A stretch of 46,840 nucleotides of DNA, taken from Paraburkholderia aspalathi (GTDB lineage: Bacteria; Pseudomonadota; Gammaproteobacteria; Burkholderiales; Burkholderiaceae). Below are positions 25,596-33,833 of this stretch, piece by piece; within the stretch, counting starts at the first letter, position 1; each line of letters starts with the position of its first letter. The position numbers were made by a program, and so were the translations under genes. The stretch spans positions 1-46,840 of the forward strand of contig NZ_FPBH01000049.1 in assembly GCF_900116445.1 (NCBI RefSeq). Direction: 5' to 3'. The notes beneath the pieces were generated by a model that worked only from the letters and a program-made list of their open reading frames with translations, did no database searches and was not told the origin of the DNA.

Positions 25596-27508
25596 TCGTA
25601 GGTACGGCCGGGCATATCGACCACGGTAAAACGAGTCTGGTGAGAGCGTTGTCGGGCGTCGATACGGATCGACTCAAGGAAGAAAAGGCGCGCGGCATTT
25701 CGATCGAACTGGGCTATGCGTACGTGCCGCTCGACAACGGCGACGTGCTCGGCCTGATCGATGCGCCGGGTCACGAAAAGCTCGTCCATACGATGACCGC
25801 GGGCGCAAGCGGAATCGATTTCACGTTGCTCGTGATTGCTGCTGATGATGGCGTCATGCCGCAAACACGCGAACATCTGGCGATAGTCGAGCTACTCGGC
25901 ATCAAGCGCGGCGCGATCGCGCTGACCAAGATAGATCGTGTTGATGCCGAGCGGTTGCAGCAAGTACATGACGAGGTGGCTGCGTTTCTGAGCGGCAGCG
26001 TGCTGCAGGACGCACCCGTGTTCGACACCTGCGCGACGCGTGAAGAGGATCCAGGCGTGGCCGCGTTGAAAGCGCATTTGCACGCCGCGGCAGTTGAGTG
26101 GCGCATGAGACGCGACGACGGTCTGTTCCGTCTCGCGGTCGACCGGGTCTTCACGCTCTCAGGCCAAGGCACGATCGTGACCGGGACCGTGGTGTCGGGA
26201 CGCGTAGCGGTGGGCGACACGATGCTGCTCACGCCGAAAAATCAGCCGGTGCGCGTGCGCAGTATTCATGCGCAGAATCGTCCGGCCGAGACTGGAAGGG
26301 CCGGTGAGCGCTGCGCGTTGAATCTCGCGGGCATCGAGAAGAGCGCAATCGATCGTGGCGACTGGATTGTCGATCCACGTTTGTCAGAAGCCTCGGAGCG
26401 CATCGACGTCATGCTGACGCTGCTCGCCGACGCACCGTTGACGCTGGAGCATTGGGCGCCGTTGCATGTGCACCTCGGCACACAGCATCAAGTGGCGCAT
26501 GTCGCGTTGCTCGATGGCGAGACGCTTTGCGCAGGTCAGCGGGCGCGCGTGCAACTCGTGTTCGAACGGCCGGTGTGCGCCCTTCCTGGCGACCGCTTTG
26601 TCGTGCGCAATGCCCAGGCTAATCGCACGGTTGGCGGCGGTCATGTGCTCGATCCGTTTGCGCCTTCGCGCAAACGTCGCTCGGCTGAGCGGCTGGCGTG
26701 GCTCGATGCGATTCAGGTCATGCTCGACACCGGCGCGCTGGATTCGCTTCTGGCAAGGGCGCCGCATGGATTGTCCCGTTCGTTGCTGGAACGACTGACG
26801 GGTATGCCGGCGGCCGTGCTCGCGTTGCCATCTGACGCACGTGTGGTGGAACTCCCCGGCGGTAATGACGCGTTGTTGATCGCTGATGCGTCATGGCGTG
26901 CCTTGAATGCGCGCCTTATTGCGGCGCTAAGGCAATACCACGAGCGCTCGCCAGACGAACTCGGCCCGGATGTATCGCGCTTACGGCGGATCGCAGCGCC
27001 GCTCGTCGACGACGCATTGTGGCGCGCACTAGTCGACGATTCAGCGGCGCGCGGCGAGATCGTCAGACGTGGGCCTTGGTTGCATTTGCCGGACCACGCG
27101 GTGACGCTCGACGACGCCGATCGCGCACTCGCTTCGGCGCTGCTGCCGGCGCTAAAAGACGGACGTTTCGATCCGCCTTGGGTGCGTGATCTGGCAAATG
27201 CACACGGCGTATCCGAAGACCGCGTGCGGCAGTTACTGCGCAAACTTGCGCGACAGGGCGAGCTTTTTCAGGTTGTGCGAGACCTCTTCTATCACCACGA
27301 GGTAATTCGCGAACTGGCTTTGATTGCGGGTTCCGAAGCGCAAAAGAATGCGGGTACGGTAGCGGCCGCGCCGTTTCGCGATGTCACTGGGCTCGGGCGA
27401 AAACGCGCGATCCAGCTTTTGGAATTCTTCGACCGGGTTGGATATACTCGCTTCCACCGTGGCCTACATCTGATGCGCACGGATAGTCGTTGGCTCGAAC
27501 TGAATTGA
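25592..27508 (+). CDS. selB: Selenocysteine-specific elongation factor SelB
   Basis: A GTPase that delivers selenocysteyl-tRNA(Sec) to UGA codons marked by a SECIS, 638 aa. G1 is GTAGHIDHGKTS (residues 4-15), G3 is DAPGH (57-61) and G4 is LTKID. EF-Tu-like beta-barrel domains follow. The C-terminal ~270 residues are the winged-helix repeats that bind the SECIS, ending in RKRAIQLLEFFDRVGYTRFH. Its presence with selA, selC and selD makes the locus self-sufficient for decoding the fdnG TGA. It ends 57 bases before the tRNA-Sec gene. Confidence 0.96.
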   Translation: MIVGTAGHIDHGKTSLVRALSGVDTDRLKEEKARGISIELGYAYVPLDNGDVLGLIDAPGHEKLVHTMTAGASGIDFTLLVIAADDGVMPQTREHLAIVELLGIKRGAIALTKIDRVDAERLQQVHDEVAAFLSGSVLQDAPVFDTCATREEDPGVAALKAHLHAAAVEWRMRRDDGLFRLAVDRVFTLSGQGTIVTGTVVSGRVAVGDTMLLTPKNQPVRVRSIHAQNRPAETGRAGERCALNLAGIEKSAIDRGDWIVDPRLSEASERIDVMLTLLADAPLTLEHWAPLHVHLGTQHQVAHVALLDGETLCAGQRARVQLVFERPVCALPGDRFVVRNAQANRTVGGGHVLDPFAPSRKRRSAERLAWLDAIQVMLDTGALDSLLARAPHGLSRSLLERLTGMPAAVLALPSDARVVELPGGNDALLIADASWRALNARLIAALRQYHERSPDELGPDVSRLRRIAAPLVDDALWRALVDDSAARGEIVRRGPWLHLPDHAVTLDDADRALASALLPALKDGRFDPPWVRDLANAHGVSEDRVRQLLRKLARQGELFQVVRDLFYHHEVIRELALIAGSEAQKNAGTVAAAPFRDVTGLGRKRAIQLLEFFDRVGYTRFHRGLHLMRTDSRWLELN

Positions 27509-27565
27509 TTCAGTGTTTGAGTTGCAGGGCGTGGTTCAGGTAGTTCAATTTGTTCAATCACCGTA

Positions 27566-27661
27566 GGAAGGCATTCGCATCCGGTGGTGCGGCTGGACTT
27601 CAAATCCAGTTGAGGGCGTCAGACGCTCTCAGGTCGGTTCGACTCCGGCTGCCTTCCGCCC
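27566..27661 (+). tRNA. selC: tRNA-Sec (anticodon TCA)
   Basis: The special selenocysteine tRNA. It has an 8-bp acceptor stem GGAAGGCA/TGCCTTCC, discriminator G, anticodon arm CTGGA-CTTCAAA-TCCAG (anticodon TCA), a long variable arm with stem GAGGGCGT/GACGCTCTC, and a T arm with GGTTCGACTCC. The terminal triplet in the DNA is CCC rather than CCA, so the tail must be corrected by tRNA nucleotidyltransferase or reflects a changed integration junction. An integrase gene begins 165 bases downstream, so selC is the probable insertion site of the following island. Confidence 0.93.
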
Positions 27662-27731
27662 GGCATGGCTTCCCGGGCATTCCGATATCTTCCATAAACG
27701 TCTCGTAGATCGCTGATTTAAAAGCGATTTA

Positions 27732-27815
27732 TGGGTAACGACGTGCTTGCTGCTTCCACTACGATCCGGCACAATTTACCCACGAAGTATGGGTAGGAAG
27801 ATGGGTAAGTGGGTA
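27732..27815 (+). promoter_or_regulatory. TGGGTA repeats between selC and the integrase gene
   Basis: TGGGTA occurs at 27732, 27790, 27802 and 27810, and its inverse TACCCA at 27777. Clustered short repeats between a tRNA attachment site and a P4-type integrase are often arm-type integrase binding sites or int autoregulation sites. That role is inferred from position. Confidence 0.45.
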
Positions 27816-27825
27816 GGAGGGAACC

Positions 27826-29079
27826 ATGTCAGGACGACAGTTACACCGGCTCAGTGCGCTGCGGATTGCAAAGGAGGTGGCTCCTGGCCACTACGCCGAC
27901 GGCGGTGGTCTCTACATGCAGATCGCGGACAGTGGTGCACGTTCGTGGGTGTTTCGCTTCAAGCTCAATGGGCGTGTTCGGGAGATGGGCCTCGGTCCGG
28001 TTTCGCGAGTCTCGCTTGCCGAGGCTCGGAAACTGGCTACCGGTTATCGTGAGATGGTCAGGGACCAGATCGATCCTATCCTTGCGCGACGCGAGGAGCA
28101 GCGTCGACAGTTGCTTAATATCTCGTCGGATGCCAACGTGACGTTTCGTGAGGCAGCCGAAGCGTACATCCGCGCGCGGGAACCTGAGTGGCGAAATCAC
28201 AAACATGTCCAGCAGTGGGGCAACACGCTGAAGACATACGCCTATCCGGTGATCGGCGACGTCCGGGTGCGCGACATCGACACCGCGATGATCATGCGAA
28301 TTCTCCAACCGATCTGGACGAAAAAGGCGGAGACAGCACGCCGCGTGCGTGGTCGCATCAAGGCGATCCTCGACGCGGAGGCGGTGCTGGGTCACCGCAC
28401 TGGAGGCAACCCGGCACGTTACGTTGACCATCTGCAAATTGTGTTGCCGCGGTCAAAGAAACGTTCGCAGGTCAGACACCATCCCGCGTTGCCCTGGGAA
28501 GAACTTCCGGCGTTCATCCGCGAGCTGGAGCAACGTCCCCGGCGTGCGGCACGGATACTGCACCTTCTGATCCTCACGGCGACCCGCACGAACGAGGTGC
28601 GGTATGCGCGGCCGGAGGAGTTCGATCTGGACAATCGTGTGTGGTCAATTCCCGGCGACCGTACAAAAAGTGGCCGGCCGTTGCGCGTGCCGCTTTGTGA
28701 GCGGGCCGTCGACATCGTGCGCTGCGCGCTGCCCAAGGCAAAATACGGGTATCTGTTCCCGGGTTGCAAGGAAGGAAGTCCATTGTCGAACATGGCGATG
28801 CTGATTCTTCTGAAACGCATGGCACGGCACGGGATCACCGTGCATGGTTTCCGGTCGACGTTCCGCGACTGGGTGGCTGAATGCACGGAATACCCGGATT
28901 CGCTCGCTGAAGAGGCACTTGCTCACGTTATCGTTTCGCAGACAGTGGCGGCCTACCGGCGTCGCGACCAGCTTGAGCGTCGGCGCGTGATGATGGAAGA
29001 TTGGGGAAGGTATTGCGCTAAGGAGCACGAAAAGATTGCGCCAATGGCTTCGGCTGTACCTCAAGCGTTCGCTGCATAA
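27826..29079 (+). CDS. P4-type tyrosine integrase of the selC island
   Basis: A site-specific recombinase, 417 aa. The N-terminal DUF4102-like arm-binding domain is recognisable (GHYADGGGLYMQIADSGARS, LGPVSRVSLAEARKLA). The catalytic domain shows the first Arg in TATRTNEVRYA, the HxxR box in VHGFRSTFRDW, His in EEALAHV and the nucleophile Tyr in AAYRRRD. All catalytic residues are present, so the enzyme is probably active. It reads away from selC, as usual for islands targeting tRNA 3' ends. A GGAGG box lies before the ATG. Confidence 0.92.
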   Translation: MSGRQLHRLSALRIAKEVAPGHYADGGGLYMQIADSGARSWVFRFKLNGRVREMGLGPVSRVSLAEARKLATGYREMVRDQIDPILARREEQRRQLLNISSDANVTFREAAEAYIRAREPEWRNHKHVQQWGNTLKTYAYPVIGDVRVRDIDTAMIMRILQPIWTKKAETARRVRGRIKAILDAEAVLGHRTGGNPARYVDHLQIVLPRSKKRSQVRHHPALPWEELPAFIRELEQRPRRAARILHLLILTATRTNEVRYARPEEFDLDNRVWSIPGDRTKSGRPLRVPLCERAVDIVRCALPKAKYGYLFPGCKEGSPLSNMAMLILLKRMARHGITVHGFRSTFRDWVAECTEYPDSLAEEALAHVIVSQTVAAYRRRDQLERRRVMMEDWGRYCAKEHEKIAPMASAVPQAFAA

Positions 29080-30350
29080 TTGTTTTTTGAGGGCGCGGAA
29101 AATCGCCCGAAATGGGGGCGACATCGATTGGTTCACTTGCGCGAACCATTGCGATATGTTGCTGTCGATGCAGGATTGACACGTCGCAAAACCGAGGGCG
29201 GTCATGACGGATCGGCTGGTGTTTGTTCAACTCGAAGCAGTATCGTTCCTTGCGTGTTCTTGAAGCTCACGTCCCTTCTGCAAAAGGGCCGAATTTCGGT
29301 AAGGCGGCCGCCACATGACCAGTCAATAATTATCGCAACGGCCGACTCACCATCCGCGACAGAGCATTTAACGTCCGCAATTCTATGCGAGCGGTCTTCT
29401 ACGCGACAATGTCCCGGCCGGCCGTAGTAGGGCGCGCTCGCCCTCCGCACGTCGCAGCCGACAGAGAGCTATTCGAAGGCCAATAATATGTTTCTCGATG
29501 TTCGCGTTGATCTCATCTATGACATTGCCGAAATGCGTAACAGCATCCCGGTCTACGCGAGAGGGTCCGTCGGCAAGTATAAGGTTGCGGAGACCGCGAC
29601 CATGCTTATCTGATAGAAGTGCGTTGTACATGGCGCCCAGAACCGGCGGTAGCCTATCCTGCCATCCCTCGTTTTAATGTTCTTGAATTTGCCGTTCGCA
29701 AATCCCGTGAGCGAGGTTGACCGTGGCTGCGCACATAGATGAACTCCTACCGCAAGAAGACGTGTTTGCTTGCACAAGAAAATGAAACACCGTGTGCGGC
29801 AAGCTGAACCATCATGATAGAAAAGAACGGCGTATCGCGCGGACAGGTCTTCGTGTCCAAGCAAATAGTTGACCTACCCGAAACGTAATGGTGGGCGTGC
29901 TGGTGCAACATACGGAAGCATGGCTACCGGACATCGCGCAGAAAGATTTACGAGACTGGACCGATTCCCCATGCGAGGGTGCCGCCGCTCACGCAAGTTG
30001 AGCGGGATGACTCCGGCAGGTCGAGCGATAAAAACTGAGCTGTCCGGCGACGTAGTATCAAATTTCGCAATTGTCTGGCGCAGCGTGAAGCTCGAGGGAT
30101 TCGACATGCTGTCTGGTGCCAACGCAAAAACCGCCAATCACTCGACTGAAAATCTGACCTGGTCGTGACCTTCGTGTGAGAAAAATCATGCGCTTTGTCA
30201 CCATGCCACGGCGCAAAGAAAGTTTTTTTTCCGGCAAATTCCTGATCGTTCCGACACGTTCCATCGCTTCGAGTACCGCCTGTTTGCAGGGGTTGACGTG
30301 CGTTATTCCTCTTAGCAAGATGGGATGACGGCAGCGTGCAGGAGTGAATC
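29080..30350. other. Gene-poor 1.27-kb stretch, possibly decayed transfer DNA
   Basis: No intact gene is convincing here. Two minus-strand frames (29202-29450 and 29383-29674) weakly recall the N-terminus of a MOBP relaxase (SHRIADVKCSVADGESA) and the C-terminus of a TraJ-like protein (AVTHFGNVIDEINANIEKHI). The orientation is the one traI and traJ have relative to traK in RP4. The DNA also contains CCTATCCTGCC at 29652, identical over 11 bases to the RP4 nic region as I recall it. A weak promoter-like TTGACG lies at 30293, before the next gene. All of this is suggestive, not proof. Confidence 0.35.
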
Positions 30351-30815
30351 ATGCCGATGGTGAAGAGCTTTACCCAGGCACAGTGGGACGCTGCCGCGCG
30401 CCGTCTTGATGCGCTGCCGGAGAAGCCCGCGCATGAGCATCGCGTCAATGTCCGCGATGCAATGAAATCCCTGCGGTCTCAAATCATTGGCGCACAGAAG
30501 AAGGGGTATACGCAGGAAGAAATCGTCCAGCAGATCGCGCAGGACGGCGTGGAAATCAGTGCAGCCACGTTGCGATATGCGATGCAGCGCGCAGTCAAGG
30601 AGGGCCGGTCTGCACCGACGGAAAGGCATGTCACAAAAAATAGTGATGCGGCATTGCCTCGCGTGAAGAAAGCCAGCCACGCGAGGTCATCGCATACAGG
30701 CAATGCACGCACCGAATCGCAAAAGAAAAGGGATGGGGGAATAACCCGGCCGGAATCCACGCCGGTAAAGGGCTTCCTCGGATTTCCGATCAGGCCGGAT
30801 ACCGAAAACTTGTAG
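30351..30815 (+). CDS. TraK/StbA-like small DNA-binding protein (tentative)
   Basis: A 154-aa, strongly basic protein. Residues ~1-85 are a helical domain with a likely helix-turn-helix (IIGAQKKGYTQEEIVQQIAQ, then ISAATLRYAMQRAV). Residues ~90-140 are a low-complexity Lys/Ser/Arg/Thr-rich tail, ending in TPVKGFLGFPIRPDTENL. RP4 TraK, the oriT-wrapping protein, has the same build: small helical head, basic Pro/Ala tail, and a short C-terminal segment with a TGFTFNP-like motif. The next genes are a ParA-like ATPase and a membrane protein, matching the traK-traL-traM order. Identity is inferred from layout and general features, not close similarity. Confidence 0.55.
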   Translation: MPMVKSFTQAQWDAAARRLDALPEKPAHEHRVNVRDAMKSLRSQIIGAQKKGYTQEEIVQQIAQDGVEISAATLRYAMQRAVKEGRSAPTERHVTKNSDAALPRVKKASHARSSHTGNARTESQKKRDGGITRPESTPVKGFLGFPIRPDTENL

Positions 30816-30824
30816 AGGTATGAA

Positions 30825-31517
30825 ATGGCAACGGAAAACCACCCCATCTATATGGTCGGCGGCAGCAAGGGCGGTGTCGGCAAGAGCTTCGTCACGTTGG
30901 CGCTGGTCGATTATCTTCGTCGTTCGGACGTTCACGTCGTACTGGTGGAGACGGATACGTCCAATCCCGATGTCATGAAGGCTGTCCATGACGAGGTCGA
31001 ATGCGCGTCATGCGATCTGGACGAGGCGGGGGGCTGGATAGATTTCGTCAATTTTTGCGATGCGCATCGTGATGCGACGGTCATCGTTAACACGGCGGCA
31101 CGTAGTCAGACAGGTGTTGCGCAATACGGCGGAACACTTGCCGATACGCTGGACGAGCTGGCGCGGCGCCTCGTTGTGCTGTGGGTCATCAACCGGCAGC
31201 GTGACAGTCTCGAACTGTTGATGGAATTTGGCGAGAAGTTTCCACATGCGCTTACGCACGTTGTGCGCAATGGCTACTTCGGTACACCGGACAAGTTCAC
31301 GCTGTACCGAGAGTCGAAACTTCGCAAGACTGTCGAGGCGCAAGGCCAGTCACTGGATTTTCCCGATCTTGCAGATCGGGTCGCCGACGAACTTCGCAGT
31401 CAGCGTCTGTCGATCCGCAGGGCGGCTGAGACGATGCACATCGGCGAGAGGGCGGAACTGCTGCGCTGGCGCGCCCTGTATAGCGACATGTTCGCGCGTG
31501 TGACGTCCGATGCGTAA
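30825..31517 (+). CDS. ParA/MinD-like ATPase, TraL/StbB type
   Basis: A cytoplasmic P-loop ATPase, 230 aa. The deviant Walker A GGSKGGVGKS occupies residues 12-21. A Walker A'-like segment, VVLVETDTSNPD, follows, and ATVIVNTAA takes the Walker B place. Short ParA proteins of this kind occur beside relaxosome genes (TraL of IncP, StbB of IncW) and in plasmid partition. The gene follows the DNA-binding protein by 9 bases and overlaps the next gene by 8, so the three form one translational unit. A dedicated partition role is possible but no parB follows. Confidence 0.7.
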   Translation: MATENHPIYMVGGSKGGVGKSFVTLALVDYLRRSDVHVVLVETDTSNPDVMKAVHDEVECASCDLDEAGGWIDFVNFCDAHRDATVIVNTAARSQTGVAQYGGTLADTLDELARRLVVLWVINRQRDSLELLMEFGEKFPHALTHVVRNGYFGTPDKFTLYRESKLRKTVEAQGQSLDFPDLADRVADELRSQRLSIRRAAETMHIGERAELLRWRALYSDMFARVTSDA

Positions 31518-32214
31518 CCGGCGGGCGAAGTCGCCTGATGCACTCGCCCGGCTATTTCTCGATGTCGCGGGCGAAGTGCCCGATGATACGAGCTTGCTGC
31601 GCATGCGCCGGATATCCGGGGCGCTGAACCTGCGCGACAACGATGCACTATGGTCGATGATCGCTGTGCTCGAATACTACGCGCGGCTTTACGAAGCGAT
31701 GCCGGATCGTATCCGCAAGGCTGGAGATGGTGGGTTCGATGCCGTGCGTCGGGAGACGGAGGAAGCAGCCGATACCCTGATGCGCCAGCATCGTGACGCG
31801 CTCGCGCGCTGCAAGGCCACGATCCAGTTGGCCGAGAGCCTGATTCGGGAACACGAAGGGAGGTATCAGGTTGCACTGGCAGAACTCAACGCGGCATCGA
31901 TAACCTCGCTCGCTGAACGGACGGCGAACCGGGTTGCGAACGTGGCAGGTAACAGACTTGTCGGTGCGGCAGCGTTGGCGGCGCGGGAACACCGAGCGCG
32001 GCTGGATGAGGCAGCGAATCTTTTTGAACGGACGACAGAGGCTGCGGCCAGACAGGTGCAGGTGAGTATCGAAATATCCGGGCGGCGTCTGATACGTAGA
32101 CTAGGTTATCTGTTGTCTGTCGCGGTTGGTCTGTTTGCGCTGCTGGGTGCTGTTGCATTCTGGGCAGGTGAGCGGTCGTATGCTCGCCATCGCTGTCGGC
32201 AAATCGAGCAATGA
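31510..32214 (+). CDS. TraM-like coiled-coil membrane protein (tentative)
   Basis: A 234-aa protein with long charged helices (residues ~80-200, Glu/Arg/Ala-rich, coiled-coil-like). A single hydrophobic segment lies near the C-terminus (LGYLLSVAVGLFALLGAVAF, ~205-224), followed by a short basic tail. RP4 TraM has the same arrangement: helical cytoplasmic body, one C-terminal membrane anchor, encoded after traL. It overlaps the ATPase gene by 8 bases, which indicates coupled expression. No function beyond association with transfer or maintenance is claimed. Confidence 0.55.
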   Translation: MRNRRAKSPDALARLFLDVAGEVPDDTSLLRMRRISGALNLRDNDALWSMIAVLEYYARLYEAMPDRIRKAGDGGFDAVRRETEEAADTLMRQHRDALARCKATIQLAESLIREHEGRYQVALAELNAASITSLAERTANRVANVAGNRLVGAAALAAREHRARLDEAANLFERTTEAAARQVQVSIEISGRRLIRRLGYLLSVAVGLFALLGAVAFWAGERSYARHRCRQIEQ

Positions 32215-32315
32215 TGGATGCCATTTCCTGGCTGCGAGAATTCTGGATGGTTGCCATTGAGGTGTTTGCCCAGCAAGCATGTAGGGTATGGAAATCATAT
32301 ACAACTCTGCCATGA
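32211..32315 (+). CDS. Possible 34-aa Trp-rich peptide coupled to the TraM-like gene
   Basis: An ATGA overlap with the preceding stop opens a 34-codon frame encoding MMDAISWLREFWMVAIEVFA and ending RVWKSYTTLP. It is amphipathic to hydrophobic with three Trp. It may be a real small peptide, or the surviving N-terminus of a fourth operon gene cut off when the island was rearranged. No family recognised. Confidence 0.35.
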   Translation: MMDAISWLREFWMVAIEVFAQQACRVWKSYTTLP

Positions 32316-32335
32316 ACCGAAGCCTGTTCCGCAGC

Positions 32336-32370
32336 AATTTGCAGGATCGTAGACGAATTTTGCAGGATCG
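32336..32370. repeat. Two direct repeats of AATTT(T)GCAGGATCG
   Basis: Copies at 32336-32349 and 32356-32370, about 20 bases apart (two helical turns). Read on the minus strand, each contains GATCCTGC, close to the YATCCTG nic core of MOBP plasmids. It lies right after the transfer-like operon. Could be a protein-binding iteron, a transfer-related site or a chance repeat. Confidence 0.45.
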
Positions 32371-32451
32371 GGATAACGTTGAAGGAGTGCTTCATCGCAT
32401 AGTGTGGACCACGGGTAGACCTCCCGAAGTCAATCGCAATAGGAGCATTCA

Positions 32452-33199
32452 ATGACGGAATCATCCCCAAAAATATCGAGCAAAGTCGCCCTGATCACCG
32501 GTGCCAGCAGTGGCATCGGCGAGGCCACTGCCCGTCATCTGGCGGCGAACGGCTATCCGGTTGTTCTTGGTGCCCGGCGCACGGACAGGATCACCTCGCT
32601 TGCGCGGCAGATCCAGGAAGCCGGCGGCCAGGCGTTCTTCCAGGAGCTGGACGTAACGGATCTCGGCAGCGTTCAGTCGTTCGTCGCATCCGCTGAGGAG
32701 CACTACGGCCGTGTCGACGTATTAATCAACAACGCTGGTGTGATGCCCCTCTCGTTGATGGAAGACCTGCGGATTGACGAATGGAATCAGATGATCGACG
32801 TCAACCTCCGCGGCGTCCTTTACGGCATCGCATGCGGTCATGCCGATCATGCGCAAACAAGGCGCTGGACATATCATCAACGTGGCGTCGGTATCTGCTC
32901 ACCGGGTAGATCCCACCGCCGCCGTCTATTGCGCAACCAAGTTCGCGGTGCGGGCACTGTCCGAGGGACTTCGGCAAGAAAGCAGGAATTTGCGTGTGAC
33001 AGTTGTCAGCCCTGGCCTCACACGCAGTGAGCTGGCAGATGGGATCGGCGATGCACAAGTGAGGGCCGGTGTTCGCGCGATGATGGATCAGGCCTCTATT
33101 CCCGCATCGGCGATTGCAGAGGCGATCGGCTATGCGATCAGCCAGCCCGAGAACGTCGACGTCAACGAAATAATTGTTCGCCCTACGGCGCAGGGATGA
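32452..33199 (+). pseudogene. Short-chain dehydrogenase/reductase, frameshifted
   Basis: A classical SDR oxidoreductase gene of about 248 codons. The first part has the NAD(P)-binding TGASSGIGEAT, the NNAG motif (VLINNAGVMP) and NLRGVLYGIA. The reading then leaves frame. The continuation MRKQGAGHIINVASVSAHRV with the catalytic YCATK motif lies in the +1 frame and runs to 33199. One extra T near 32833 (GCATGCGG instead of GCAGCGG) explains the break. A good AGGAG box precedes the ATG. Either a recent inactivation or a sequencing error; the rest of the sequence is well preserved. Confidence 0.85.
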
Positions 33200-33531
33200 T
33201 CGACGTGATGAAACCTCAAAAAGACCAGGCGATAGAAATCACGACCTTCAGACTTGCCAAGGGTCTTACCGTCAAAGATTTTATCGCTGCTAATGCCGAC
33301 ATCGATGAATGGCTAAATTGCCAGCCAGGTTTTCAATCACGGCGCATCGCCGAGCTAGACGATGGCTCCATCGTCGACATGCTGATTTGGGATTCGGTCG
33401 CGAATGGCACTGACGCGGCAGAGCGGATCATGCTTGAGATGGGCCATTCACCCGTACATGCGGTGGTTGACCAGCGGTCCGTGGTCTGGCGCATAGCGAA
33501 AGTACGGCGTCAAACGGACCGAGCGACGTAG
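33196..33531 (+). CDS. ABM-type dimeric alpha-beta barrel protein (111 aa)
   Basis: A small protein with the ferredoxin-like pattern of the antibiotic biosynthesis monooxygenase (ABM) superfamily: strand ITTFRLAKG, helix VKDFIAANADIDEWLN, strand SRRIAELDDGSIVDMLIWDS, then a helix with ERIMLEMG. Such proteins often accompany SDR genes. The ATG overlaps the SDR stop (ATGA), so the two were a translational pair. A second Met (MKPQKDQ) four codons later is an alternative start. Substrate and activity unknown. Confidence 0.65.
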   Translation: MIDVMKPQKDQAIEITTFRLAKGLTVKDFIAANADIDEWLNCQPGFQSRRIAELDDGSIVDMLIWDSVANGTDAAERIMLEMGHSPVHAVVDQRSVVWRIAKVRRQTDRAT

Positions 33532-33833
33532 ACTGTTGATTTGCACCGAATTCTGACCCCCCGGGGGTGCGCCCATAACTGGGGTTTGTCAGTGCGCCTT
33601 GCGCGCATGCTGCATGAGGTGCAGGGTGTTCGCACCCTGCGCGGATAGAAGTTCGTTCGGGCACTGGCTCGAACGCTCGTTACACCCCGACCCTGGATCA
33701 GGATGGGAACGGCCATGTCGTGCTAACGCTTCACCCGCTCAGCACAACATACAGGTGCCGCGATGAAGTCCAAGCCCTTCACGTGATCAAAATGGCTTGA
33801 CAAACAAGTCCCCATAGAAGCGGCCGTTCGGTA
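33532..33833. other. Insertion-sequence scar DNA without a gene
   Basis: Starts with TTGATTTGCACCGAATTCTG followed by a C-run, which resembles the terminal repeats of IS21-family elements. An inverted repeat GTGCAGGGTGTTCGCACCCTGC lies near 33619. No intact frame is present. I read it as remnants of mobile elements between the SDR cargo and the CLC gene. Confidence 0.35.

Noticed and set aside
33510..33716. A minus-strand frame in the IS-scar region
   Set aside because: Crosses the end of the ABM-like gene, contains no recognisable transposase motif and has no start site.
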